This document shows, in pieces, positions 1 to 5,315 of a stretch of 5,315 nucleotides of DNA. The position numbers and the translations under genes are program-made. Every line of letters starts with the position of its first letter. Within the stretch, counting starts at the first letter, position 1. This DNA is from an uncultured Porphyromonadaceae bacterium (GTDB lineage: Bacteria > Bacteroidota > Bacteroidia > Bacteroidales > Muribaculaceae), in contig USNC01000120.1 in the NCBI GenBank assembly GCA_900555915.1, forward strand, positions 1 through 5,315, given 5' to 3'. A model generated the notes under the pieces. That model did not search any database. It saw only the letters and a list, made by a program, of their open reading frames with translations, and was not told the origin of the DNA.

Positions 1-32
1 CGTCGGCAGCGTCAGATGTGTATAAGAGACAG
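1..32 (+). other. Nextera Read 1 adapter with Tn5 mosaic end (artefact)
   Basis: This is the Illumina Nextera Read 1 transposase adapter, missing only its first base. The 19-bp hyperactive-Tn5 mosaic end occupies 14-32. It is synthetic library sequence left by incomplete trimming, not part of the organism's genome. Biological sequence starts at 33. The recognition rests on a base-by-base match to the known adapter and on the matching Read 2 adapter, in the opposite orientation, at the other end of the contig. Confidence 0.98.
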
Positions 33-46
33 ATTTCATATTTTCC

Positions 47-64
47 AAATATTAATTAATATTT
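47..64. repeat. Perfect 18-bp A/T palindrome
   Basis: Positions 47-64 equal their own reverse complement over all 18 bases: arms AAATATTAA and TTAATATTT with no spacer, A and T only. It lies 8 bases upstream of a possible minus-strand ATG (39-37) and about 107 bases beyond the terminator-like hairpin. It could be an operator or promoter element for the next gene. It could equally be a chance product of low-complexity sequence, because such palindromes arise easily in AT-only DNA. Confidence 0.5.
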
Positions 65-171
65 TAATAATTTTAACGCGGTTTTTTATAGAGTGATAAT
101 GTCCTTGCGTCGGTTTTCAAGTATCTGCCCCAGAGTTATGTATCCGGAAGTCTGCCTGTGGTCATAATATG

Positions 172-204
172 GAAAGGCCGGAGACGAATCATCTCCGGCC
201 TTTC
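172..204 (-). terminator. Terminator-like hairpin after the SusC/SusD operon
   Basis: Two 13-bp arms (172-184 and 192-204) are perfectly complementary around a 7-base loop (185-191). The stem is GC-rich at its core (GGCCGGAGA) and has AAAG/CTTT at its base. Read on the minus strand, it starts 33 bases after the SusD stop codon and its 3' arm ends in CTTTC followed by AT-rich sequence. The U-run is short and lies partly inside the stem, so efficiency is uncertain. Because the stem is symmetric it could also act on the plus strand. Its position and stability make it the likely 3' end of the operon transcript. Confidence 0.72.
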
Positions 205-207
205 TAC

Positions 208-237
208 TATATGCCTGTACTAATATATATGCCTGTA
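208..237. repeat. 12-bp direct repeat abutting the SusD stop codon
   Basis: The 12-mer TATATGCCTGTA occurs at 208-219 and again at 226-237, a period of 18 bases with a 6-base spacer. The right copy touches the SusD stop codon (TGA on the minus strand at 240-238). The left copy ends next to the terminator hairpin. It looks like a small local duplication in the 3' untranslated region. The 18-base period is a multiple of three, so readthrough would give the same Tyr-Arg-His-Ile peptide twice, but each copy is followed in frame by a stop, so no coding role is implied. Confidence 0.7.
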
Positions 238-1971
238 TCAATGCCAGCCTTCGTTCTGTTTAAGGTTTCCTGATTTCAGAATCTCAGACTGCGGTATTGG
301 CCAGAGGTTCTGATAGTCGCCGCCCCATTTGCGCGTGGTGATGTAGCTCGGGTTCAGCACCGGAGTATACGTGAAACTTCCGTCGGCATTCTTTGTGATC
401 TCCATCACCTTTATATTCTCGAAATAAGTCTTGCCTTTCTTCCAGCGGCGTACGTCGTAGATACGGTGGCCTTCAAATGCGAGTTCCACGAAACGTTCGT
501 TTTCGTAGCGCTTGGTGAAGTCTTCATTGCTGAGACCTTTCGGAAGGGTGGGCTGTCCGGCACGTTTGCGCACCATGTCGATGGCGTCGGCTGCCGTGAG
601 GCTGAATCCTTCCGGTGCGGTGTAGCCGTTGCCTGCATAGTTTAAGATGGCTTCAGCATAGTCAAGATAAACCTGACCGAGGCGGAAAAGCACCCAGGTG
701 TGCTTGCTTGTGGAGGTTGAGTTGCCCGAAATCTTGTTGAGGCTGTTGACGTATTTCTTAAGGTAGTAGCCGGTAGGTGTGCCGTATGCCACCGAACGTG
801 AGTCATCACCGCCGTAGTAAGTCTCCAGACCTTCTTTCGGCAGACTGTCGGGCCATTTCTCGCCGTTGACAGCCACAGTCTTTGCAAGGCGGGAGTCGCG
901 GTTTGCGTAAGGATTCTGCGGGTCATACAGTGTGTTGGCGGGATCGTCGATTGCCAGACCGTCTGTGGTCTCATAGGCTGATACAAGGTTTTCGGTCGGG
1001 CAGTTGCCGCCGGCACCGCCGTTTACGCTTACAGGGAAGTTGCGCTTCTCAAGGTTGTTGTCGTCAGCCACACGGCGCGCGAAGATTATCTCGTTCGACT
1101 TCTGATAGCTGTCGGGGCCAAAGAGAGTGGAGTAATCGTTGTCGAGTTTCACCGAGCGTTTTACGCAGGCATCGATACATTCCTTGTTGCGCAAGGCGGC
1201 CTCATGCCAGAGTTCCTTCACCTCGCTGTCGCTTTTTCCTTCAGTGAAGAGCGGAGAAGCGTGATAGAGGGCGGCGCGTGCGCGGAGAGCGAGCACGCCG
1301 AGGTTGTTTACACGTCCGGGTTCGTTCTCGATGGAGTTGAATGCGCCGTTGTAGTTCTGCACGATATTGTCCTTGATCTCGTCGCATTCCTTGTCGATGA
1401 AGGCGAAGATCTCGTCGGGCGATACAGGCACTGCGTTATTGGCCTCGTCGGCGTTGAGATAATTGGTGATCAAAGGCACCGAGCCATACTGACGCACGAG
1501 AAGGAAGTAGAAGTATGCACGCATGAAGCGCACCTCCCACTGGTAGTTCTCATATTTGAGCATCTGGTCCTTGTAGTCTTTCTCCAGTTTGTGTTCGGGG
1601 AAAGTAAGACCGAGATAGCGGTCGAGATAGAGGTTGCAGTATGTGATGGCCTCCCATGCGTTGCCCCAGGTGTTGGAGTTGGCATTGGTGGCGCTCCATG
1701 CGCCGTTGTAGTAAGATTCGATCTGGTTGCCGATGTGGCTGTAGACAGCCTCGTCGGTTGCGGAGCAGAGCGATGCTCCGCTATACATCTGGCCGTGGTC
1801 GTAGTCGAGGGCACGGTAGATATGTGTGGTGATCTTGCCCACTTTGTCGAAGTCTCTCTTGATGTAGTCTTCGTCGTTGACCTTGAACTCGTTGTAGTTC
1901 ATCTGGTCGGAGCAGGCTGTCAGACCAAGCGACATTAATGCCGCAGCGCCGATTATATGTTTCAGTTTCAT
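238..1971 (-). CDS. SusD/RagB-family outer-membrane nutrient-binding lipoprotein (complete)
   Basis: This 577-residue protein is probably the surface-exposed lid that captures substrate for the SusC barrel encoded just upstream. A lipoprotein signal peptide is clear: Lys-rich start, hydrophobic core, lipobox LTAC with lipidated Cys20, then Ser-Asp, a partial match to the acidic surface-export signal of Bacteroidetes lipoproteins. Family landmarks appear in order: W-x-A-I-T-x-C-N near 105-113, the TPR-like helix E-x-RFMRAYFYF (146-156), LRARAALYHASPLF (229-242), PTENLVSAYETTDGL (325-339), LFRLGQVYLDYAEAILN (428-444), ERFVELAFEGHRIYDVRRWK (492-511) and the C-terminal LWPIPQSEIL (556-565). The first part fits the SusD-like N-terminal domain and the last third the SusD_RagB domain. 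Length is normal for the family. The start is chosen because it gives an intact signal peptide 17 bases after the SusC stop. No Shine-Dalgarno sequence is visible, as is usual in this phylum. The substrate (glycan or peptide) cannot be read from the sequence. Confidence 0.97.
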   Translation of the reverse strand: MKLKHIIGAAALMSLGLTACSDQMNYNEFKVNDEDYIKRDFDKVGKITTHIYRALDYDHGQMYSGASLCSATDEAVYSHIGNQIESYYNGAWSATNANSNTWGNAWEAITYCNLYLDRYLGLTFPEHKLEKDYKDQMLKYENYQWEVRFMRAYFYFLLVRQYGSVPLITNYLNADEANNAVPVSPDEIFAFIDKECDEIKDNIVQNYNGAFNSIENEPGRVNNLGVLALRARAALYHASPLFTEGKSDSEVKELWHEAALRNKECIDACVKRSVKLDNDYSTLFGPDSYQKSNEIIFARRVADDNNLEKRNFPVSVNGGAGGNCPTENLVSAYETTDGLAIDDPANTLYDPQNPYANRDSRLAKTVAVNGEKWPDSLPKEGLETYYGGDDSRSVAYGTPTGYYLKKYVNSLNKISGNSTSTSKHTWVLFRLGQVYLDYAEAILNYAGNGYTAPEGFSLTAADAIDMVRKRAGQPTLPKGLSNEDFTKRYENERFVELAFEGHRIYDVRRWKKGKTYFENIKVMEITKNADGSFTYTPVLNPSYITTRKWGGDYQNLWPIPQSEILKSGNLKQNEGWH

Positions 1972-1988
1972 GTTTCAGTTCGATTTTT

Positions 1989-4844
1989 TTAGAATGTAAG
2001 TTTCACTCCGACCACTACCTGACGAGAGAGCGGTGCGACTGTGCCTAAAGATTCAGGATCCTGATTCTCAAGTTTCTTGCCGCTGCCTGTGGCGATGTTG
2101 CAGAGGTCTACGCCGCGAACATACACTTTTGCTCCGTTGATGAAGCCGGTCTTCTTCAGCAGGTTCTTGTTGAAGTTGTAGTAGAGTTCGATGTTGCGGA
2201 GTTTTAGATAGCTGCGGTCGCGCTGCCAGAATGTCGAATACTGATAGTTGTTGGCGTTGCTCGTAGAGCTCAGGCGCGGATAGAGCGCGTCGGCATTGTC
2301 GTTGAAATCAGCGTTCCAGCGGTTGTCATACACTTCCTGGGCGAGCGATGTGTTGTTGACAAGGCCCCAGTAGTAGCCGGGTGTGGTTAGATTGCAGCCG
2401 TAGTTTCCGGTTCCCTGGAAATGTGCCACAAGTCCGATACCTTTGTATTCCGCACCGAGATTGAAGGTATAGAATATTTCCGGACAGATGGAGTTGTTGC
2501 CGATTTTGGTCTTGTCGTTGGCATCGATCTTGCCGTCGTTGTTCAAGTCTTCATAGCGGATATCGCCGGGACGTACAGTGGAGAATGTCTGTGTCGGGAT
2601 CCCCTCTTTGAGGCTTCCGTCGGCATTGAAATCAGCTGTGGTGAAGAGACCTTTGGCCACGAGTCCGTAGGTGGAGCTGAGCGGATTGCCGGTCTCCACA
2701 AGGTTTTCATATGCCTTCGGTTCTTCCGCCATGTCTACGATCTTGCTTTTCGAGAAGAGGAATGTTCCGCCGGCCATCACGTTCCAGTCGCCGAACTGCT
2801 TGGCGAAGTTGATCTGGAGGTCGACACCCTGGTTGTCTACCTTGCCCTGGTTCTTGAAAGGTGCGGTAAGGCCGATAAGGCTTGAATATGCTCCCGCGCC
2901 GTCTACGAAGATGTCATAGTGGCGGTTGTAGAAGTAATCCACTGTGAAGTCGATGCAGTTGAGGAAACTTGCGTCCACACCGATGTCATATTTGGCAACT
3001 TTCTCATGCGAGGGGTTCACCATCGGAAGCTGGCCGAGTGTGGTCTCGCCGTAAGTGGCGCCGCCGTCGTATTTCTCCGACCAGGGATATCCTACGCCGG
3101 ATACGTTGTAGTTCTGGAGATAGTATGTCCAGACATTGTCGCCGGGGAGGCGGTCAAGGTTCTGAATACCCCACGATGCGCGTGCCTTCAGGAAGTTGAC
3201 CGGTTTGGTGGCGTTGTTGAGGATAACAGCGCCGAGCGACACGTTGGGCGAGAAGCTCCACTTGGTGCCGGGAGCCAGACGGGATGAACCCATCTCCGAG
3301 AGGGCGACACCGAGAGAGTAGCGGCTCGCATAGGTGTACTGTCCCCACAGCGATACGTTGTGACGGTAGATGTTGTTGTTGGTTCCCATCGGATCCTCGT
3401 AGTCGTAGTGGTATTTCAACTGTCCCATCACCTGGTGGTCGCCGAATACGTTGTCGTATGTGAAGGCGCCCCAGGCGTTGAAACGGCGCTGGAAAGCCTT
3501 TGTGCTCGCGCCTGTACCCATCTCGGTAGCCTGGTCTGCGATCTCCCAGTAGGATGTCTGGGGAACGTCGCCGTCCCAGCCTGTCACGCTCGACATACCG
3601 AAGTTGTATTTGCGTGAGTGGTCTTCAACGATGTTGGAGACTACGTCGTAGCTTGCGCCTATGTTGAATTTAAGGCCTTTGGTCACCATGCAGAGGTCTT
3701 GGATGATCTCTGCGTTGAAGTAAAGGTTGCGCTCGAAATATTTTGTATAGGCCGCGCCCATTGACTGGGCCACCGGGTTGTTGTCGCCCGACCATGTCGA
3801 GTTGCCGCCCCATACGCCGTTCTCGTTCTTCACGGGGAATGCGAGAGCGGGAGTATTGTAGATCATCGACCAGAGATCGGACATGGCGCCCGGGCTCTGC
3901 ATCTCGCCGAGCGAGGTGTGGATGTTGGAGCGGAGCTGGGTGTATTTCCAGAGGTCTACGTCAAGATTGATCCGGATGTTGCCGCGCACGTATTTGTCCT
4001 GGGTGGAGTAGCCGGCGTTATTGTTCGCATTCTTGATATAGCCGTCGCTGTAGACGAAGTTGGCCATTGTGAAATAGCGGAACTTCTCGCCGCCGCCGGA
4101 AAATTCCACAGATGCGCGGTCGCCGTTGGCATGGTTGCGGAAAGTCTCGCTCACCCAGTCCACGTTGGGGTAGAGCGCCGGATACCTGCCGCTTGCGAAG
4201 TGGCCGATCTCCTCCTGGGAATATTTGGGCGTTGTGACTCCTTCGTTGGCCAGAGCCTCGTTCATTGCGTTGGCATATGTCGGTGCGTCAACGAATTTGG
4301 GGCGGTTGGTCATGTTGGAGAAGACGTGTTCGTAGTTCACGCGGATGCGCTGTGAGTTGTATTCGCCGCGCTTGGTGATGACATTGATCACGCCGTCGGC
4401 TCCCTTGTAGCCGTAGAGGGCGGTGGCTGCCGCGTCTTTGAGTATCTGCACTTCCTCCACTTCCTCCGGGTCGATCATGTTGATGTCGCGTTCGATTCCG
4501 TCTACGAGGATAAGCGGTGTGCTTCCCGAAAGGCTCTGGAGTCCGCGTACGTAGAATGTAGGTTCCTGTGCATAGTATGTGCCGTTGCCTGCGATCGTGA
4601 TAAGGCCGCTGCCATGGCCCAGAAGCGAGTTGCCGATATTCTTGGCGCTCCGCTGGTTGACAGCGTCGTTTTTGATCACTGCTACGGATGCAGTCGAGTT
4701 CTCGCGGTTCACTCCGAGGTTCACGCCGATATTGTATTCCTGCGCGAGCCACTTGTTGGCGATGGTGTCGGCTTCCTCCTGAGCAGCGGCCGGGAGTGCT
4801 ATCCCTGCGGCGAGTGTCATGAGAAATATATTTCTGGATTTCAT
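1989..4844 (-). CDS. SusC/RagA-family TonB-dependent outer-membrane transporter, short form without N-terminal extension domain
   Basis: This 951-residue beta-barrel transporter is expected to import the ligand held by its SusD partner, using TonB-ExbBD energy. A Sec signal peptide spans residues 1-21 (cleavage after PAAA, before QEEAD). The plug begins near residue 45. The SusC/RagA signature is at about 111-160: LVDGIERD, then PEEVEEVQILKDAAATALYG and GADGVINVITKRG. The remainder is aromatic-rich barrel strands, with the conserved RPGDIRYEDLNNDGKID-type loop near 758-774, the SYLKLRNIELYYNF strand at 878-891 and a C-terminal Phe (VGVKLTF) typical of outer-membrane barrels. The frame is intact throughout. 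Typical family members run about 1000-1100 residues; here only about 25 residues separate the signal peptide from the plug, so the carboxypeptidase-regulatory-like domain is missing. The usual VVGYGT segment is replaced by IGVNLGVN (39-46). The SusD gene follows 17 bases downstream, so the two are almost surely co-transcribed. Confidence 0.97.
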   Translation of the reverse strand: MKSRNIFLMTLAAGIALPAAAQEEADTIANKWLAQEYNIGVNLGVNRENSTASVAVIKNDAVNQRSAKNIGNSLLGHGSGLITIAGNGTYYAQEPTFYVRGLQSLSGSTPLILVDGIERDINMIDPEEVEEVQILKDAAATALYGYKGADGVINVITKRGEYNSQRIRVNYEHVFSNMTNRPKFVDAPTYANAMNEALANEGVTTPKYSQEEIGHFASGRYPALYPNVDWVSETFRNHANGDRASVEFSGGGEKFRYFTMANFVYSDGYIKNANNNAGYSTQDKYVRGNIRINLDVDLWKYTQLRSNIHTSLGEMQSPGAMSDLWSMIYNTPALAFPVKNENGVWGGNSTWSGDNNPVAQSMGAAYTKYFERNLYFNAEIIQDLCMVTKGLKFNIGASYDVVSNIVEDHSRKYNFGMSSVTGWDGDVPQTSYWEIADQATEMGTGASTKAFQRRFNAWGAFTYDNVFGDHQVMGQLKYHYDYEDPMGTNNNIYRHNVSLWGQYTYASRYSLGVALSEMGSSRLAPGTKWSFSPNVSLGAVILNNATKPVNFLKARASWGIQNLDRLPGDNVWTYYLQNYNVSGVGYPWSEKYDGGATYGETTLGQLPMVNPSHEKVAKYDIGVDASFLNCIDFTVDYFYNRHYDIFVDGAGAYSSLIGLTAPFKNQGKVDNQGVDLQINFAKQFGDWNVMAGGTFLFSKSKIVDMAEEPKAYENLVETGNPLSSTYGLVAKGLFTTADFNADGSLKEGIPTQTFSTVRPGDIRYEDLNNDGKIDANDKTKIGNNSICPEIFYTFNLGAEYKGIGLVAHFQGTGNYGCNLTTPGYYWGLVNNTSLAQEVYDNRWNADFNDNADALYPRLSSTSNANNYQYSTFWQRDRSYLKLRNIELYYNFNKNLLKKTGFINGAKVYVRGVDLCNIATGSGKKLENQDPESLGTVAPLSRQVVVGVKLTF

Positions 4845-4869
4845 ATATTCAGTAGTTTTGTTTTATCCG

Positions 4870-4893
4870 GGATATCGCTGTAGTCGCGATACC
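4870..4893 (-). promoter_or_regulatory. Hairpin in the leader of the SusC gene
   Basis: Arms at 4870-4878 and 4886-4893 pair over 8 base pairs with one bulged base around a 7-base loop (on the minus strand GGTATCGC, loop, GCGATATCC). On the minus strand the hairpin ends 25 bases before the SusC ATG and is not followed by a U-run, so it is a poor intrinsic terminator. It could attenuate expression of the second SusC/SusD pair, stabilise an mRNA end after processing, or have no function. The structure is read by eye; a role is inferred only from its position. Confidence 0.4.
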
Positions 4894-4906
4894 GACAAAT
4901 TATTGC

Positions 4907-4920
4907 GAATTTCTAAATTC
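4907..4920. repeat. 14-base imperfect palindrome
   Basis: GAATTT and AAATTC flank a 2-base centre (CT on the plus strand). The element overlaps the first of the 7-bp repeat units to its right and lies 63 bases upstream of the SusC start. It resembles a small operator in size and symmetry, but A/T-rich symmetry of this kind is common by chance. Confidence 0.35.
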
Positions 4921-4946
4921 TAAATTTTCAGTTTTCAATTTTCAAT
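4912..4946. repeat. Five tandem 7-bp units (degenerate heptad array)
   Basis: Read on the minus strand from the upstream SusD stop, the units are ATTGAAA, ATTGAAA, ACTGAAA, ATTTAGA, ATTTAGA: 35 contiguous bases in an exact 7-base register. Two units are identical, the third differs from them by one base, and the last two form a second identical pair. The array starts six bases after the stop codon of the upstream gene. The function is unknown; possibilities include a spacer grown by replication slippage or phased A-tracts that bend DNA. Confidence 0.75.
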
Positions 4947-4952
4947 TTAGAT

Positions 4953-5266
4953 TCACCATCCGGGATTCTGGATCAGTCCGTAGCCCTTGTTGACCTCGTC
5001 CTGCGGGAACGGCATCATCAGCCATTTGAGCACTTCCGGATTGTTCTGGTCGTCGGCATAGTCCCAAAGTTTACGGGTACCCTGGTTGATCTCGAAGAAT
5101 TCATACTCGAAGCGCGAGGGCTCTACCATGCCGCCGTCCTTGTCGTCGCCTTTCCACGGGGAGTTGCGGCGCACCCATTTGTTCTGGGCGTTCTTGATCA
5201 TTCGGAATGTAGCCATGCCGTGGAGCTTCTTGGTCATCCAGTCCGTGCGCTTGCGGCGTATCATGT
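4953..5266 (-). CDS. SusD/RagB-family lipoprotein, C-terminal fragment cut by the contig end
   Basis: About 104 codons of the 3' end are present; the 5' part lies beyond the contig. The frame is open from the stop (TGA, 4955-4953) to the last genomic base. The ATG at 5264-5262 is merely the first Met after an in-frame stop inside the adapter, so it is not the true start. The fragment opens in the family's conserved region: an unresolved NAC codon (Asp, Asn, His or Tyr), then MIRRKRTDW, comparable with YDVRRWK in the complete SusD. It ends LMMPFPQDEVNKGYGLIQNPGW, the classic SusD C-terminus (PIPQSEI...LKQNEGW in the neighbour). A charged, Trp-rich insertion (NKWVRRNSPWKGDDKDGG) and a longer tail make it clearly different from the downstream SusD, so it belongs to another pair. 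Its own SusC partner is expected further upstream, outside the window. Confidence 0.9.
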
Positions 5267-5315
5267 CTGTCTCTTATACACATCTCCGAGCCCACGAGAC
5301 ACTGAGCGATCTCGT
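5267..5315 (+). other. Nextera Read 2 adapter, i7 index and start of P7 (artefact)
   Basis: The reverse-oriented Tn5 mosaic end (5267-5285) is followed by the Nextera Read 2 sequence (5286-5300), an 8-base i7 index ACTGAGCG (5301-5308, the index I recall as N724) and the first seven bases of the P7 side (ATCTCGT, 5309-5315). This is synthetic library read-through. Translating it on the minus strand gives the well-known adapter peptide ...GSEMCIRDR, so any protein predicted across 5267-5315 is chimeric. Confidence 0.98.

Larger units (their letters stand above)
33..237. other. Intergenic tail downstream of the SusD gene
   Basis: No convincing gene lies in these 205 bases. From the SusD stop outward (right to left) they hold a 12-bp direct repeat, a strong hairpin, about 90 bases of unremarkable mixed sequence, and a strongly AT-rich block at about 38-76. 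On the minus strand an ATG at 39-37 followed by AAA could open the next gene (Met-Lys), but only seven genomic bases remain before the adapter, so this cannot be tested. I see no tRNA, riboswitch or clear sigma-ABfr promoter (TTTG / TAnnTTTG) here. Confidence 0.6.
4845..4952. other. 108-bp gap between the SusD fragment and the SusC gene
   Basis: This AT-rich spacer holds a run of 7-bp repeats next to the upstream stop codon, an overlapping 14-base palindrome and a hairpin nearer the SusC start. No clear promoter is visible. The nearest candidate, TAATTTG on the minus strand at 4902-4896, is one base short of the Bacteroides TAnnTTTG element and has no obvious TTTG partner. No Shine-Dalgarno sequence precedes the SusC ATG; the bases before it are A/T-rich. 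Whether transcription runs through from the upstream pair or restarts here cannot be decided from the sequence. Confidence 0.6.

Noticed and set aside
1204..1938. A 244-codon plus-strand open frame antisense to the SusD gene
   Set aside because: It is a shadow of the SusD coding sequence. It has a low-complexity Val/Glu-rich translation with no domain signs, and the opposite strand encodes an unmistakable SusD protein.
4288..4752. A 154-codon minus-strand frame overlapping the SusC gene in another frame
   Set aside because: It is an Arg/Gln-rich frame-shifted reading of the SusC plug region, with no recognisable features.
2421..4883. Several plus-strand frames of about 65-155 codons opposite the SusC gene
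   Set aside because: All overlap the intact SusC frame, translate to unstructured Val/Arg-rich sequence and have no supporting start context.
4896..4902. Possible Bacteroides -7 promoter element (TAATTTG on the minus strand) before the SusC gene
   Set aside because: The spacing is TA-n-TTTG rather than TAnnTTTG, and I see no TTTG at the -33 position. It is too weak to call.
5262..5264. ATG taken as the start of a 103-residue protein
   Set aside because: It is an internal Met codon of a truncated SusD. The frame reaches the adapter boundary, and the apparent upstream stop lies in adapter sequence.
33..5266. Search for CRISPR arrays, tRNA/rRNA genes, toxin-antitoxin, defence or phage genes
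   Set aside because: I found no regularly spaced repeats with unique spacers, no cloverleaf or rRNA-like sequence, and no non-SusC/SusD coding frame with support.
1..5315. Inverted terminal sequences resembling Tn5/IS50 ends, suggesting a transposon
   Set aside because: The ends are the 19-bp Nextera mosaic ends joined to Illumina primer and index sequence. There is no transposase gene, so they come from tagmentation during library preparation.

Overview
The window is a metagenome-style contig of about 5.2 kb of Bacteroidetes DNA (33-5266). Untrimmed Illumina Nextera library sequence caps both ends (1-32 and 5267-5315), so neither edge is a natural boundary, and the apparent transposon mosaic ends are library artefacts. 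The host is almost certainly in the order Bacteroidales: all three recognisable genes belong to the SusC/SusD outer-membrane uptake families, ribosome-binding sites look weak and AT-rich, and AT-rich gaps separate genes of intermediate GC. By eye, the GC level and the style of the signal peptides suggest Muribaculaceae (S24-7) or a relative, but this is only an inference.

All three genes lie on the minus strand and are transcribed from right to left. In that order they are: (i) the last ~104 codons of a SusD/RagB-family lipoprotein, cut by the contig end (4953-5266); (ii) a 108-base gap with a run of 7-bp repeats, a small palindrome and a hairpin; (iii) a complete 951-residue SusC/RagA-type TonB-dependent transporter (1989-4844); (iv) a 17-base gap; (v) a complete 577-residue SusD/RagB lipoprotein (238-1971); (vi) a 205-base tail with an 18-base-period direct repeat, a strong 13-bp hairpin that is probably the operon terminator, and a very AT-rich stretch with a perfect 18-bp palindrome.

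The layout SusD(partial) - SusC - SusD implies two tandem SusC/SusD pairs, the first mostly off the contig. Each pair normally forms a 'pedal-bin' complex: the SusD lipoprotein is the lid that captures an oligosaccharide or peptide, and SusC is the TonB-driven barrel that imports it. No enzyme, sensor or sigma/anti-sigma gene is in view, so the substrate cannot be named. The most notable protein feature is that the SusC lacks the N-terminal carboxypeptidase-regulatory-like domain usual in the family and goes almost directly from signal peptide to plug. I see no previously undescribed system here.
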